Position numbers and translations under genes: made by a program. Below the pieces are notes generated by a model. The model did not search any database. It worked only from the letters and a program-made list of their open reading frames with translations, and was not told the DNA's origin. Positions 1 to 7,277 of a stretch of DNA of 64,000 nucleotides are shown here, piece by piece. Origin of the DNA: an uncultured Alphaproteobacteria bacterium (GTDB taxonomy: Bacteria; Pseudomonadota; Alphaproteobacteria; Methylaequorales; Methylaequoraceae); NCBI GenBank assembly GCA_902524895.1, contig CABZFH010000006.1, forward strand, positions 43,868-107,867, given 5' to 3'. Each line of letters opens with the position of its first letter. Within the stretch, counting starts at the first letter, position 1.

Positions 1-2
1 TT

Positions 3-143
3 TTACTACTAAATGATATAAAAAATGCTAAATTACAATTGAATAGGGCTATTCAATTTAATTCTAACGATAAAAACAAAAACATTTCTACACAAATAAC
101 GGATCTTAAAATAATAATTAAACAAAAAGAAAAAAATGAATAA
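3..143 (+). CDS. C-terminal fragment of a gene cut by the window edge
   Basis: The third frame is open from the left edge to a TAA at 141-143 and gives a 46-residue polar, helix-forming tail. Its stop overlaps the start of aroQ at 136 by eight bases, so it is probably the upstream member of the same operon. The pattern (AKLQLNRAIQFNSND followed by a second amphipathic helix) could be the last repeat of a TPR-type or M48 metalloprotease C-terminus, but that is a guess. No family can be assigned from the fragment alone. Confidence 0.55.
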   Translation, partial: LLLNDIKNAKLQLNRAIQFNSNDKNKNISTQITDLKIIIKQKEKNE

Positions 144-582
144 AATTTTAGTTATTAATGGACCAAATTTAAATATGTTGGGAGAAAGAGAAACTGAAAT
201 ATATGGAAAAAAAACTCTTAATCAAATTAAAGAAGATTGTGAGGTATTTAGCCAAAAAATAAATTATGAAATTGAATTTTTTCAAAGTAATTCAGAATCA
301 GAAATTATTGAGTGTTTGCAAGGAATGGAAAATAAGTATGTTGGACTTATAATAAACGCTGCTGCATTAACTCATACCTCAATTTCAATCCATGATAGCT
401 TAAAAATTGTAGGCTGTAAAAAAATAGAAATTCATATTTCGAATCCATATAGCAGAGAAAATTTTAGAAATAAATCCTTTGTAAGTCCCGTTGTTGACGG
501 TATTATTAGTGGCTTGGGTCACAGTGTGTACATTACAGCGATTTTTGCTATAAAACAGATATTGGAACAAGCTAATGAGTAA
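136..582 (+). CDS. aroQ: 3-dehydroquinate dehydratase, type II
   Basis: Converts 3-dehydroquinate to 3-dehydroshikimate in the cytoplasmic shikimate pathway. At 148 aa it has the usual length of the type II dodecameric enzyme. Visible family motifs are NGPNLNMLGERE (residues 8-19) with the catalytic loop Arg18 and Tyr23, NAAALTHTSISIHDSL (74-89) and EIHISNPYSRE (98-108) holding catalytic His100. It opens a run with accB and accC, whose start lies seven bases inside the aroQ end, so translation is probably coupled. This aroQ-accB-accC order is common in alphaproteobacteria. Confidence 0.96.
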   Translation: MNKILVINGPNLNMLGERETEIYGKKTLNQIKEDCEVFSQKINYEIEFFQSNSESEIIECLQGMENKYVGLIINAAALTHTSISIHDSLKIVGCKKIEIHISNPYSRENFRNKSFVSPVVDGIISGLGHSVYITAIFAIKQILEQANE

Positions 583-1000
583 AATAAATAAATCCCTTAT
601 TAAAGAAATATCCAAACTTATGGAAGAATTTGAATTATCAGAATTTGAATTTTCGGACTCTAATAATACATATAAACTCAAAAAAAATATTAACTCAAAA
701 AATAGTTCCGAACATTTTTCCAACCCTAGTTCGTTAAAAAAAGAGTCTCTAAGGGAAAATAATTTAGAAAATATTATTAAGGCACCACTCGTAGGAACGG
801 TATATTTGGCACCTGAACCAGGTTCAAAGACTTTTATAGATATTGGACAAACTGTTAAAATTGGTCAAGTTCTTTTGATTATTGAAGCCATGAAAACAAT
901 GAATGAAGTTACTGCAAGTAAGTCTGGAACAGTGAAGAAAATTTTTGTTGAAAATCAAACACCGGTTGAATTTGGGGAACCATTGGTCTTAATTGAATAG
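575..1000 (+). CDS. accB: Acetyl-CoA carboxylase biotin carboxyl carrier protein
   Basis: Carries biotin between the biotin carboxylase and carboxyltransferase in the first step of fatty acid synthesis. At 141 aa it is slightly short. The N-terminal helix and a variable Ser/Asn-rich linker (about 35-65) precede the biotinyl domain (about 68-141), which has the thumb-containing repeat typical of AccB and the biotinylation motif EAMKTMNE with Lys107. The usual sequence is EAMKLMNE, so Leu to Thr is a small deviation. It overlaps aroQ and sits directly before accC. Confidence 0.96.
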   Translation: MSKINKSLIKEISKLMEEFELSEFEFSDSNNTYKLKKNINSKNSSEHFSNPSSLKKESLRENNLENIIKAPLVGTVYLAPEPGSKTFIDIGQTVKIGQVLLIIEAMKTMNEVTASKSGTVKKIFVENQTPVEFGEPLVLIE

Positions 1001-1004
1001 TCAT

Positions 1005-2333
1005 ATGTTTAAGAAAATATTAATTGCAAATAGAGGTGAGATTGCATTAAGAATACATCGTGCTTGTAAAGATATGGGTATAAAAACCGTTGCTGTCCAC
1101 TCAACAGCCGATGAAAACTCAATGCATGTAAGACTAGCAGATGAAAGTGTTTGTATCGGACCAGCTATAGTTAAAGATTCATATCTCAATATTCCTTCAA
1201 TCATTTCAGCTGCCACAATTGCAAATGTTGATGCCATTCATCCAGGTGTTGGCTTGCTTTCAGAAAATGCAGAATTTGCAAAAATTGTAAATGATCACGA
1301 ATTTATATTTATTGGACCAAAACAGGAACACATTCATATAATGGGAAACAAGATACTTGCCAAAAGAAAAGCTGAAGAAATTGGGATTCCAATTCTTCCA
1401 GGAAGCAAGGGTGATGTAAAAACGTATCAAGAAGCAGTCAAAATTGCTAAAGAAATTGGTTTTCCAATTTTAATCAAAGCTACAAATGGTGGTGGTGGTA
1501 GAGGTATCAAAAAAGTTTCTTCAATTGAAGAATTAAAGCAAAAATTCTTTATTGCAAAAGCCGAATCAGAGCAGAGTTTTGGAAGTGATTCTGTTTATAT
1601 CGAAAAATATCTCACTCATCCTAGACATATTGAAATTCAAGTTCTTTCTGACAAATTTGGCAATGTTTTCTCACTTGGAGAGAGAGACTGTTCAATTCAA
1701 AGAAGAAATCAAAAACTCATTGAAGAGTGTCCATCACCAATATTGAATGATGATGAAAGAAAAAATATTTCAGAAATTTGCGTTAAGGCAATGAAAAAGT
1801 TAGATTATGAAAATATTGGAACAATAGAATTTCTTTATCAAGATGGAGAGTTCTTTTTTATAGAAATGAACACAAGATTACAAGTTGAACATCCAATAAC
1901 TGAAATGGTATATGGGATTGATTTAGTAAAGGAACAAATAAGTGTTGCTTATGGTAATGAAGTATCATTTATCGACAAAAATTTAACTGTTAATGGTCAT
2001 TCGATTGAATGCAGAATAAATGCAGAAAACCCTGAAAGTTTTTTTCCTTCATCAGGAAATGTTAGAAATTATCATGTTCCTGGAGGGCCTGGTATCAGAA
2101 TAGATTCGGGACTTTATAATGGCTTGAAAATTACAAACTATTACGATGGTCTAATTGCCAAATTAATTATACATGGAAAAAACAGAGAGGAATGCTTGTT
2201 AAGATTGAACAGAGCTTTACTTGAGTTTGTTATTGATGGTATTGATACCACCATTCCTTTGTACCAAAGAATTATTAAAGAAGAACAATTTCTTTCTGCT
2301 AATTACGATATTAACTGGTTGGAAAATCTTTAA
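1005..2333 (+). CDS. accC: Acetyl-CoA carboxylase biotin carboxylase subunit
   Basis: ATP-dependent carboxylation of the biotin on AccB. The ATG at 1005 gives 442 aa starting MFKKILIANRGEIALR, the family N-terminus; an upstream in-frame TTG at 993 only adds four residues. Motifs include the glycine-rich ATP-grasp loop GGGGRGIKKV (about 164-173), the acidic metal and substrate segment IEMNTRLQVEHPITE (about 287-301) and a C-terminal biotin carboxylase domain. Its stop and the aat start share one base (TAATG), which implies translational coupling. Confidence 0.97.
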   Translation: MFKKILIANRGEIALRIHRACKDMGIKTVAVHSTADENSMHVRLADESVCIGPAIVKDSYLNIPSIISAATIANVDAIHPGVGLLSENAEFAKIVNDHEFIFIGPKQEHIHIMGNKILAKRKAEEIGIPILPGSKGDVKTYQEAVKIAKEIGFPILIKATNGGGGRGIKKVSSIEELKQKFFIAKAESEQSFGSDSVYIEKYLTHPRHIEIQVLSDKFGNVFSLGERDCSIQRRNQKLIEECPSPILNDDERKNISEICVKAMKKLDYENIGTIEFLYQDGEFFFIEMNTRLQVEHPITEMVYGIDLVKEQISVAYGNEVSFIDKNLTVNGHSIECRINAENPESFFPSSGNVRNYHVPGGPGIRIDSGLYNGLKITNYYDGLIAKLIIHGKNREECLLRLNRALLEFVIDGIDTTIPLYQRIIKEEQFLSANYDINWLENL

Positions 2334-2959
2334 TGTTTTTAACTGCGCATTCTATAATTGATGGTTATAAAAAAGGAATTTTCCCAATGGCCGAATCAAA
2401 ATATAACCCATACATTTGTTGGGTGAGTCCAGAATATAGAGGTATAATCTATTTAAATAATTTTACACTATCAAAGAGTTTGAAAAAAATTATTAGAAAA
2501 AATAAATTTTTAATCAAAGTAAATAACGATTTTATTGGTGTTTTGAAGAATTGTTCAGAATTAAATAATAAGAGAACAGAAACATGGATTAACGATGAGA
2601 TTGTAAATAGCTATCACGAGTTAAATAAATTAGGGCTAGCAACGTCAATTGAGTCATATCAGGATGGGGAATTAGTAGGTGGTTTATATGGAGTCCAATT
2701 AGGTAAAATTTTCTTTGGTGAAAGTATGTTTAGTAAAATAGATAATGCCAGTAAAGTAGCGTTAGTTTATTTAGCTGCCTTCTTGAAAGAAGGTAATTTT
2801 AATATTCTTGATACTCAATACATTACTAATCATCTTAAACAATTTGGAGCAATTGAAATAACCAGAAAAGAATATTTGATTCTACTGGGTCAAAACATCA
2901 ATAAAGATGCCGTATTTCCAAATAAAATTAAGAGAAATGTTCTTGAATATTTTATTTAA
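2333..2959 (+). CDS. aat: Leucyl/phenylalanyl-tRNA--protein transferase
   Basis: Transfers Leu or Phe from tRNA to N-terminal Lys or Arg of proteins, producing N-degrons that ClpS passes to ClpAP. The 208-aa protein shows the family signatures GYKKGIFPMAES near the N-terminus, ETWINDEIVNSYHELNKLG and the central VGGLYGVQLGKIFFGESMFS block, then LDTQYITNHLKQFGAIEI. It is the last gene of the aroQ-accB-accC run and converges on the DUF2155 gene with an eight-base overlap. clpA and clpS lie 4.3 kb away, so the window encodes most of the N-end-rule pathway. Confidence 0.96.
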   Translation: MFLTAHSIIDGYKKGIFPMAESKYNPYICWVSPEYRGIIYLNNFTLSKSLKKIIRKNKFLIKVNNDFIGVLKNCSELNNKRTETWINDEIVNSYHELNKLGLATSIESYQDGELVGGLYGVQLGKIFFGESMFSKIDNASKVALVYLAAFLKEGNFNILDTQYITNHLKQFGAIEITRKEYLILLGQNINKDAVFPNKIKRNVLEYFI

Positions 2960-3353
2960 TTTCCTCGAATTCTGGAAATAATGGATCTTTTGATAAACAA
3001 CCTAATAATTTAATATCATATATTTCGTCTTCGATTGTTACTAAAGAAGGAGATGATTTAAATAACCAACCAAGAAAAGTATTTTCATTATTACTTTCTG
3101 AAATAAATTTAATTAAGGCGATTTCGTCATTACCTTTTTTTCTATCTTGATGAATACACTGATAAACTGCTAATTCTTTTTCAGAAAATTTAAAGAACTG
3201 TCCCAATGGTATTTTAAGAGAATAATTTTTAGTTGTAGATTTATTTAGAACTTGCAAATGAGCCCCCTCTTTTCTTTGGTCTTCTTTCATTTCAAGCTCT
3301 TCAGCAAATACTAAATGAGAAAGTAAATATACTAAGAAAGTTAATATTAGCAC
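2952..3353 (-). CDS. DUF2155 family exported protein
   Basis: A 133-aa protein with a short signal-like N-terminus ending near VFA-EE (about residue 17) and a domain matching DUF2155 as I know it: AHLQVLNKSTTKN, LGQFFKFSEKELAVYQC, FLGWLFKSSPSL and DIKLLGC. The two cysteines in the domain could pair in the periplasm. The start is GTG at 3353, overlapping the upstream stop as TAGTG. DUF2155 genes often follow NDUFA12 and mlaD-like genes in alphaproteobacteria, as here. The molecular function is unknown. Confidence 0.85.
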   Translation of the reverse strand: MLILTFLVYLLSHLVFAEELEMKEDQRKEGAHLQVLNKSTTKNYSLKIPLGQFFKFSEKELAVYQCIHQDRKKGNDEIALIKFISESNNENTFLGWLFKSSPSLVTIEDEIYDIKLLGCLSKDPLFPEFEEIK

Positions 3354-3574
3354 TATTTGTCAAATGAAAATTTTAAATTATTTACAATATTAACCACTTT
3401 TTTTTTGAAATCCTTTTCATCACAACCCATTATTACAGCATCATCAAAAATGTTTTGAAAGTTGTTTTCTAATTCTAAAATATTTTCATTTAGAATTTTT
3501 AATTTTTCGTCACATGAAATTATCTCTTGGGATTTATTCAGCCATATGTATTTATTTTTTTTAATTTTATTCAT
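3353..3574 (-). CDS. Small conserved alphaproteobacterial protein of unknown function
   Basis: A 73-residue cytoplasmic protein with no signal peptide or membrane segment. It is predicted to be mostly helical (WLNKSQEIISCDEKLKILNE, then an ENNFQNIFDDAVIMGCDE helix) and has two cysteines, each followed by Asp-Glu. It overlaps the upstream MCE gene by ATGA and the downstream DUF2155 gene by TAGTG, so it is translated as part of this operon. I recall similar small proteins in this position in other alphaproteobacteria but know no function. Confidence 0.7.
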   Translation of the reverse strand: MNKIKKNKYIWLNKSQEIISCDEKLKILNENILELENNFQNIFDDAVIMGCDEKDFKKKVVNIVNNLKFSFDK

Positions 3575-4017
3575 TGTGTAGCTAAAAAAATAATTTTACT
3601 TACCTGATCTTCAATTGATTCGTAATCAACAACATTTAAGAGTTCATCTTTATTAATTAGACTTTTATTTTCAGTTGTGCCAGGGACTATTGACAAATAT
3701 TTTCCACCTAATAATCCATCATTGTTTATACTTACTTGACTATCTGAAGGTAAGTTGATTTTTTCTTCAATGTAAAATTCAACAACTGCAAAAAACTCAT
3801 CATCAAGATACACTTTTGAAACTGTCCCAATTTTAACTCCCCTAAGCTTTACATCATTACCTACTATAACACCCCCAGCCTTTAGAAATTTAGCACTTAA
3901 GCTAATCATACTTTTGTCGTCCTGAACTGAGTTTCCTTTAATAAATACTGATAAAGCAAATATAGAAAAAATTAATATTACAGTACCAAGTATAGTTTCA
4001 AAATAATTTTTTTTCAT
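3571..4017 (-). CDS. MlaD-like MCE-domain protein (second copy)
   Basis: A single-pass membrane protein of 148 aa: an N-terminal helix at about 8-27, then one MCE domain (about 38-115) with the family signature VKLRGVKIGTVSKVYLDD and the loop GLLGGKYLSIVPG. MCE domains form hexameric rings in the periplasm that guide phospholipid between membranes; MlaD is the reference. It directly follows a paralogue at 4014-4460 with an ATGA overlap. No MlaE permease or MlaF ATPase lies in the window. The short C-terminal helix ends VSKIIFLATQ. Confidence 0.88.
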   Translation of the reverse strand: MKKNYFETILGTVILIFSIFALSVFIKGNSVQDDKSMISLSAKFLKAGGVIVGNDVKLRGVKIGTVSKVYLDDEFFAVVEFYIEEKINLPSDSQVSINNDGLLGGKYLSIVPGTTENKSLINKDELLNVVDYESIEDQVSKIIFLATQ

Positions 4018-4460
4018 AAGTTATCTTTCTTTAATCTATTTTCTCCTAAATTTATTATTTTTCTCAATAAATCTTCAACCAAAATTGAATCTTCTGTAAA
4101 AATAATTTGATCTCCACTGTTTATACTTTTTTCAGCTCCTCCAGGTTCAATTATAGCATATTTATTTCCAAATAAACCATCAGTCTGGATAGAAATTGAG
4201 GAATCGATTGGAATCATATGACTATTATTTATTGCAAAATAAACCATCGGTTTATTATTAATAATTAAAATTTTTTCAACCTTACCAATTTGAACTCCAG
4301 ATAGCCTCAACTGCGAGCCTATTTCTAATCCGTCAATTCTATTAAATTGAGCTTTTATCATAAAAGAATCTTCATCAACATTTCTGCTGTAATTTACCAA
4401 TGAAATACAGAAAATAATAAAAGTTATTCCGATGACAAAGTTTAATTTATCTCTCATCAT
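4014..4460 (-). CDS. MlaD-like MCE-domain protein (first copy)
   Basis: This 148-aa protein has the same plan as its downstream neighbour: membrane anchor (about 7-24), then an MCE domain with LRLSGVQIGKVEKILI and GLFGNKYAIIEPG. The two copies are clearly diverged, so the duplication is old or they form a hetero-oligomeric ring. The start overlaps the end of the NDUFA12-like gene by 11-14 bases, depending on which of two adjacent ATGs is used. The role is inferred as retrograde phospholipid transport for outer membrane asymmetry. Confidence 0.88.
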   Translation of the reverse strand: MMRDKLNFVIGITFIIFCISLVNYSRNVDEDSFMIKAQFNRIDGLEIGSQLRLSGVQIGKVEKILIINNKPMVYFAINNSHMIPIDSSISIQTDGLFGNKYAIIEPGGAEKSINSGDQIIFTEDSILVEDLLRKIINLGENRLKKDNL

Positions 4461-4800
4461 TAGGTCTCCATGAGGTATAAATTTTATTATTAGATGATTT
4501 ACTATTCAAACTCTTTGCAGTTCCGGTTTGGTTTGGTAAATGTTCTTTTATCCATTTAGGTTTTCTGGATTTTCTGGGTATTTCACTTGTGACATGGTGA
4601 AGCCATGCGTTCCATTCTGGTGGTACCTTACTAGCTTCAACATCTCCTTGATAAATGATCCATCTTCTTTCTCTGCCATTATTTGCAGATGATCTTCTTT
4701 TATCAAGATAATAAGCATTACCATAATCGTCTAGACCAATTTTTTTTGCAAAAAAATAGCTATAAATTTTTAAAAATATTTTATTATATGATACAGTCAT
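4447..4800 (-). CDS. NDUFA12-family complex I accessory protein
   Basis: A 117-aa homologue of the 17.2-kDa NADH:ubiquinone oxidoreductase accessory subunit / assembly factor. Family hallmarks are GNAYYLDKRR, the RERRWIIYQGDVEASKVP block, PPEWNAWLHH and the Pro/Arg-rich tail ending YTSWRPND. The proteobacterial forms are found in alphaproteobacteria, reflecting mitochondrial ancestry. It is the first gene of a five-gene overlapping operon with two MCE proteins, a small protein and DUF2155, and it is divergent from the gene at 4830 across 29 bases. Confidence 0.92.
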   Translation of the reverse strand: MTVSYNKIFLKIYSYFFAKKIGLDDYGNAYYLDKRRSSANNGRERRWIIYQGDVEASKVPPEWNAWLHHVTSEIPRKSRKPKWIKEHLPNQTGTAKSLNSKSSNNKIYTSWRPNDER

Positions 4801-4829
4801 TTTAATTATATGTTAAAATATAAAGTATT

Positions 4830-5666
4830 ATGGAAAATATTAAAGATATAAAAAAACTAATAGATAATTTTTTAGTCAATCAAGAAAAAAATTCAAAGAA
4901 ATTAAAATTAGAGGAAGATAGAAAAAAAATGTTGTCTCAAATTGAGTTTTTCAAAGAAAAATTATCAAAATTATCAAATAGTTTAAATGGAGATATTGAG
5001 ATAAAAAGAAATAAATTACCTCACAGAAGAAAGGGCTATACTCAAAAAGCTTCAATTAATAATCATAAAGTATATTTAAGAACTGGAGAATATATGGACG
5101 GTTCTCTTGGGGAAATTTTTATAGATATGCATAAAGAAGGAGCAGCCTTTAGAAGTCTTATGAATAATTTTGCAATATCAATATCAATCGGCCTACAGTA
5201 CGGCGTTCCACTTGAAGAATTTGTTGAGGCTTTTACTTTTACAAAATTTGAACCTTCAGGAAAAGTTGAAGGTAATGAAGAAATTAGATTCACTACATCA
5301 ATTTTAGATTATATTTTTAAAGAATTAGCAATTTCATATCTTGGTAGAGACGATTTCAGTAATTTGAACGAAAGTGACCAGACTACAGAATTAATTCCTA
5401 TGTTAAAAACAGAAAAAAATGAACAAAAAGATGCAGAACAAGTTTTGTTATCTTTTACTAGTAAAGGTTACGTTAGGAAAAAAATATTTGATAATAATTT
5501 AACATTGATTTCAAATACAGATAAAAGTTTAAATTCTGAAGATTTCAAAAAAGCTAAAAACTTTAACTTTGAAGGAGACCCTTGTAAGAGATGCGGAAAT
5601 TTCACAATGTACAGAGAACTTGACGAATTACATTGTTTATCATGTAATTATAAACAAAAAACTTGA
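4830..5666 (+). CDS. Free-standing class II ribonucleotide reductase C-terminal (TSCPD / NrdJb-like) protein
   Basis: The 278 aa comprise an N-terminal coiled coil (about 1-55) and a central region that reads like the C-terminal part of alphaproteobacterial adenosylcobalamin-dependent Nrd[53 protein letters not shown] and [18 protein letters not shown]. It ends in a zinc ribbon with Cys252, Cys255, Cys269 and Cys272. No catalytic NrdJ core is fused or adjacent. Pseudomonas aeruginosa splits class II reductase into NrdJa and NrdJb, the closest precedent. The activity here is unknown; it may assist a distant reductase or regulate. It is followed by ridA with a TTGA overlap. Confidence 0.82.
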   Translation: MENIKDIKKLIDNFLVNQEKNSKKLKLEEDRKKMLSQIEFFKEKLSKLSNSLNGDIEIKRNKLPHRRKGYTQKASINNHKVYLRTGEYMDGSLGEIFIDMHKEGAAFRSLMNNFAISISIGLQYGVPLEEFVEAFTFTKFEPSGKVEGNEEIRFTTSILDYIFKELAISYLGRDDFSNLNESDQTTELIPMLKTEKNEQKDAEQVLLSFTSKGYVRKKIFDNNLTLISNTDKSLNSEDFKKAKNFNFEGDPCKRCGNFTMYRELDELHCLSCNYKQKT

Positions 5667-6130
5667 TTAACATAAAAGAGAAATTAATAGAACTTGGTTT
5701 CAAAGAACCAGAAAAGAATTTTGTATTCGCTAATTATAAGTCATATATTATCCATAAGGATTATATATATATATCAGGGCAATTACCTGTATCAGAAGGA
5801 AAGGTAATATATACAGGCAAAATTTCAGTTAACACTAATAGGGATGAGTTAAAAAAAGCGATCAGACTTGCGGCATCAAATTTGTTGTGGATTGTAAATT
5901 CAGCAATGTCATATAAAAAAAAAAAAATTGTGCAAACTATTAACATAAAAGGATATCTTCAATGTGAAGAAGGTTTTAATGATCATTCAAAATTTTTTGA
6001 TGAAGCCTCTAATTTAATTGTTGATGTGCTTGGTCCAAAATTTGGTGTTCATTCCAGAAGTGTGATTGGGGTAAAAACACTTCCTAAAAACTCTCAAGTT
6101 GAAATAGAAGGATTATTTGCAATATTATAA
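5663..6130 (+). CDS. RidA family protein (YjgF/YER057c/UK114)
   Basis: A 155-aa protein of the RidA superfamily, the longer alphaproteobacterial subgroup rather than the 128-aa archetype. Visible are the strand [14 protein letters not shown], the helix [17 protein letters not shown] and the C-terminal [20 protein letters not shown], which carries the Arg and Glu that shape the imine-binding pocket. Archetypal RidA deaminates reactive enamines and imines from PLP enzymes; subgroup functions vary. The start is TTG, overlapping the preceding TGA stop as TTGA. Confidence 0.88.
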   Translation: MINIKEKLIELGFKEPEKNFVFANYKSYIIHKDYIYISGQLPVSEGKVIYTGKISVNTNRDELKKAIRLAASNLLWIVNSAMSYKKKKIVQTINIKGYLQCEEGFNDHSKFFDEASNLIVDVLGPKFGVHSRSVIGVKTLPKNSQVEIEGLFAIL

Positions 6131-6146
6131 TAGGAAAGATTATAAG

Positions 6147-7274
6147 TTGGAAATTTCGTCAATAAAAAGTATTCGTTCTCTTCAAAAAAAAGCATGGGAT
6201 CCGCTTGTCAAAGAAGATACTCCATTGTTTAATTATGATTTTCTAAATTGTCTTGAACGAAGTGGTTGTACAAGAACGGAAACAGGTTGGGAACCAAATC
6301 ATTTTATTATCAAGAAAAATCAAAAAATAATATGTATAGTACCAACATTTAGAAAATTTAATTCAAACGGTGAATTTGTTTTTGATCATGCTTGGGCAGA
6401 TGCTTATCATCGATTAGGTATAAAATATTATCCAAAGCTTCTAGCTGGTGTTCCATTCACACCGGTAAATGGAAACAGAATTTTTTATGATAAAAATAGT
6501 ACTAATATATTAGATAATTTTATTCCTATTTTAAAAAATAAGTTAAAAGATCATAAACTTTCTTCTTTTCACTTAAATTTTATTGACAAAAAGCAATCTG
6601 ATATTCTCAAGAACTTTAATTTCTTACAAAGAATTGGTATACAATATCACTGGATAAACGATGGTTATGAAAAATTTGATGATTTTTTAAAAACTCTTAA
6701 GAATAAAAAAAAAAAAAATATTTTAAAAGAAAGAGATTATATTAAAAATTCAAAAATTAAAATATTTCATCTTATAGGTGATCAAATTTCAAAGTCTGAC
6801 TGGGACTTCTTTTACAATTGTTACTCATCTACAATTGATAAAAAATGGTCTTACAAGTATTTGAATTTTAGTTTTTTTAAGTTTTTGTCTAATACTGAAC
6901 TAAATAAAAAGGTACTAATGATCTTAGCTAAAGATCAAAAAGGTGAAAATCTAGCTTGTACACTAAATTTTATTGGTAAAAATAAGCTATTTGGCAGATA
7001 TTGGGGTTGTATTAAAGATACTCCAAACTTACATTTTGAACTTTGTTATTATCAATCTATCGAATTTGCAATAAATAACAAAATTAAAATAATCGAGGCT
7101 GGTGCCCAAGGTGAGCACAAAATATCAAGGGGATATTCTCCTCATTTCACATACAGTAATCATTGGATTGAAAATGAACAAATGAGAGAGGCCATCGAAG
7201 ATTATTTAGAGAGAGAGAGAAAAATAATTATTCAAAATATGGAATATCTAAAAGAAAGAGTTCCATACAAATAG
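6147..7274 (+). CDS. FemAB/GNAT-fold acyltransferase (DUF482 family)
   Basis: I place the start at TTG 6147, which has AGGAAAG at 6132-6138 eight bases upstream and follows the ridA stop; an upstream TTG at 6117 lies inside ridA. The product is about 375 aa. It shows the DUF482 pattern: WDPLVKEDTPLFNYDFLNCL near the N-terminus, FDHAWADAYHRLGIKYYPK, VPFTPVNGNR, a GRYWGC strand, and EAGAQGEHKISRGY toward the C-terminus. The family has a duplicated GNAT-like fold related to peptidoglycan FemAB aminoacyltransferases. The substrate is unknown. It converges on clpA three bases away. Confidence 0.85.
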   Translation: MEISSIKSIRSLQKKAWDPLVKEDTPLFNYDFLNCLERSGCTRTETGWEPNHFIIKKNQKIICIVPTFRKFNSNGEFVFDHAWADAYHRLGIKYYPKLLAGVPFTPVNGNRIFYDKNSTNILDNFIPILKNKLKDHKLSSFHLNFIDKKQSDILKNFNFLQRIGIQYHWINDGYEKFDDFLKTLKNKKKKNILKERDYIKNSKIKIFHLIGDQISKSDWDFFYNCYSSTIDKKWSYKYLNFSFFKFLSNTELNKKVLMILAKDQKGENLACTLNFIGKNKLFGRYWGCIKDTPNLHFELCYYQSIEFAINNKIKIIEAGAQGEHKISRGYSPHFTYSNHWIENEQMREAIEDYLERERKIIIQNMEYLKERVPYK

Positions 7275-7277
7275 TAC

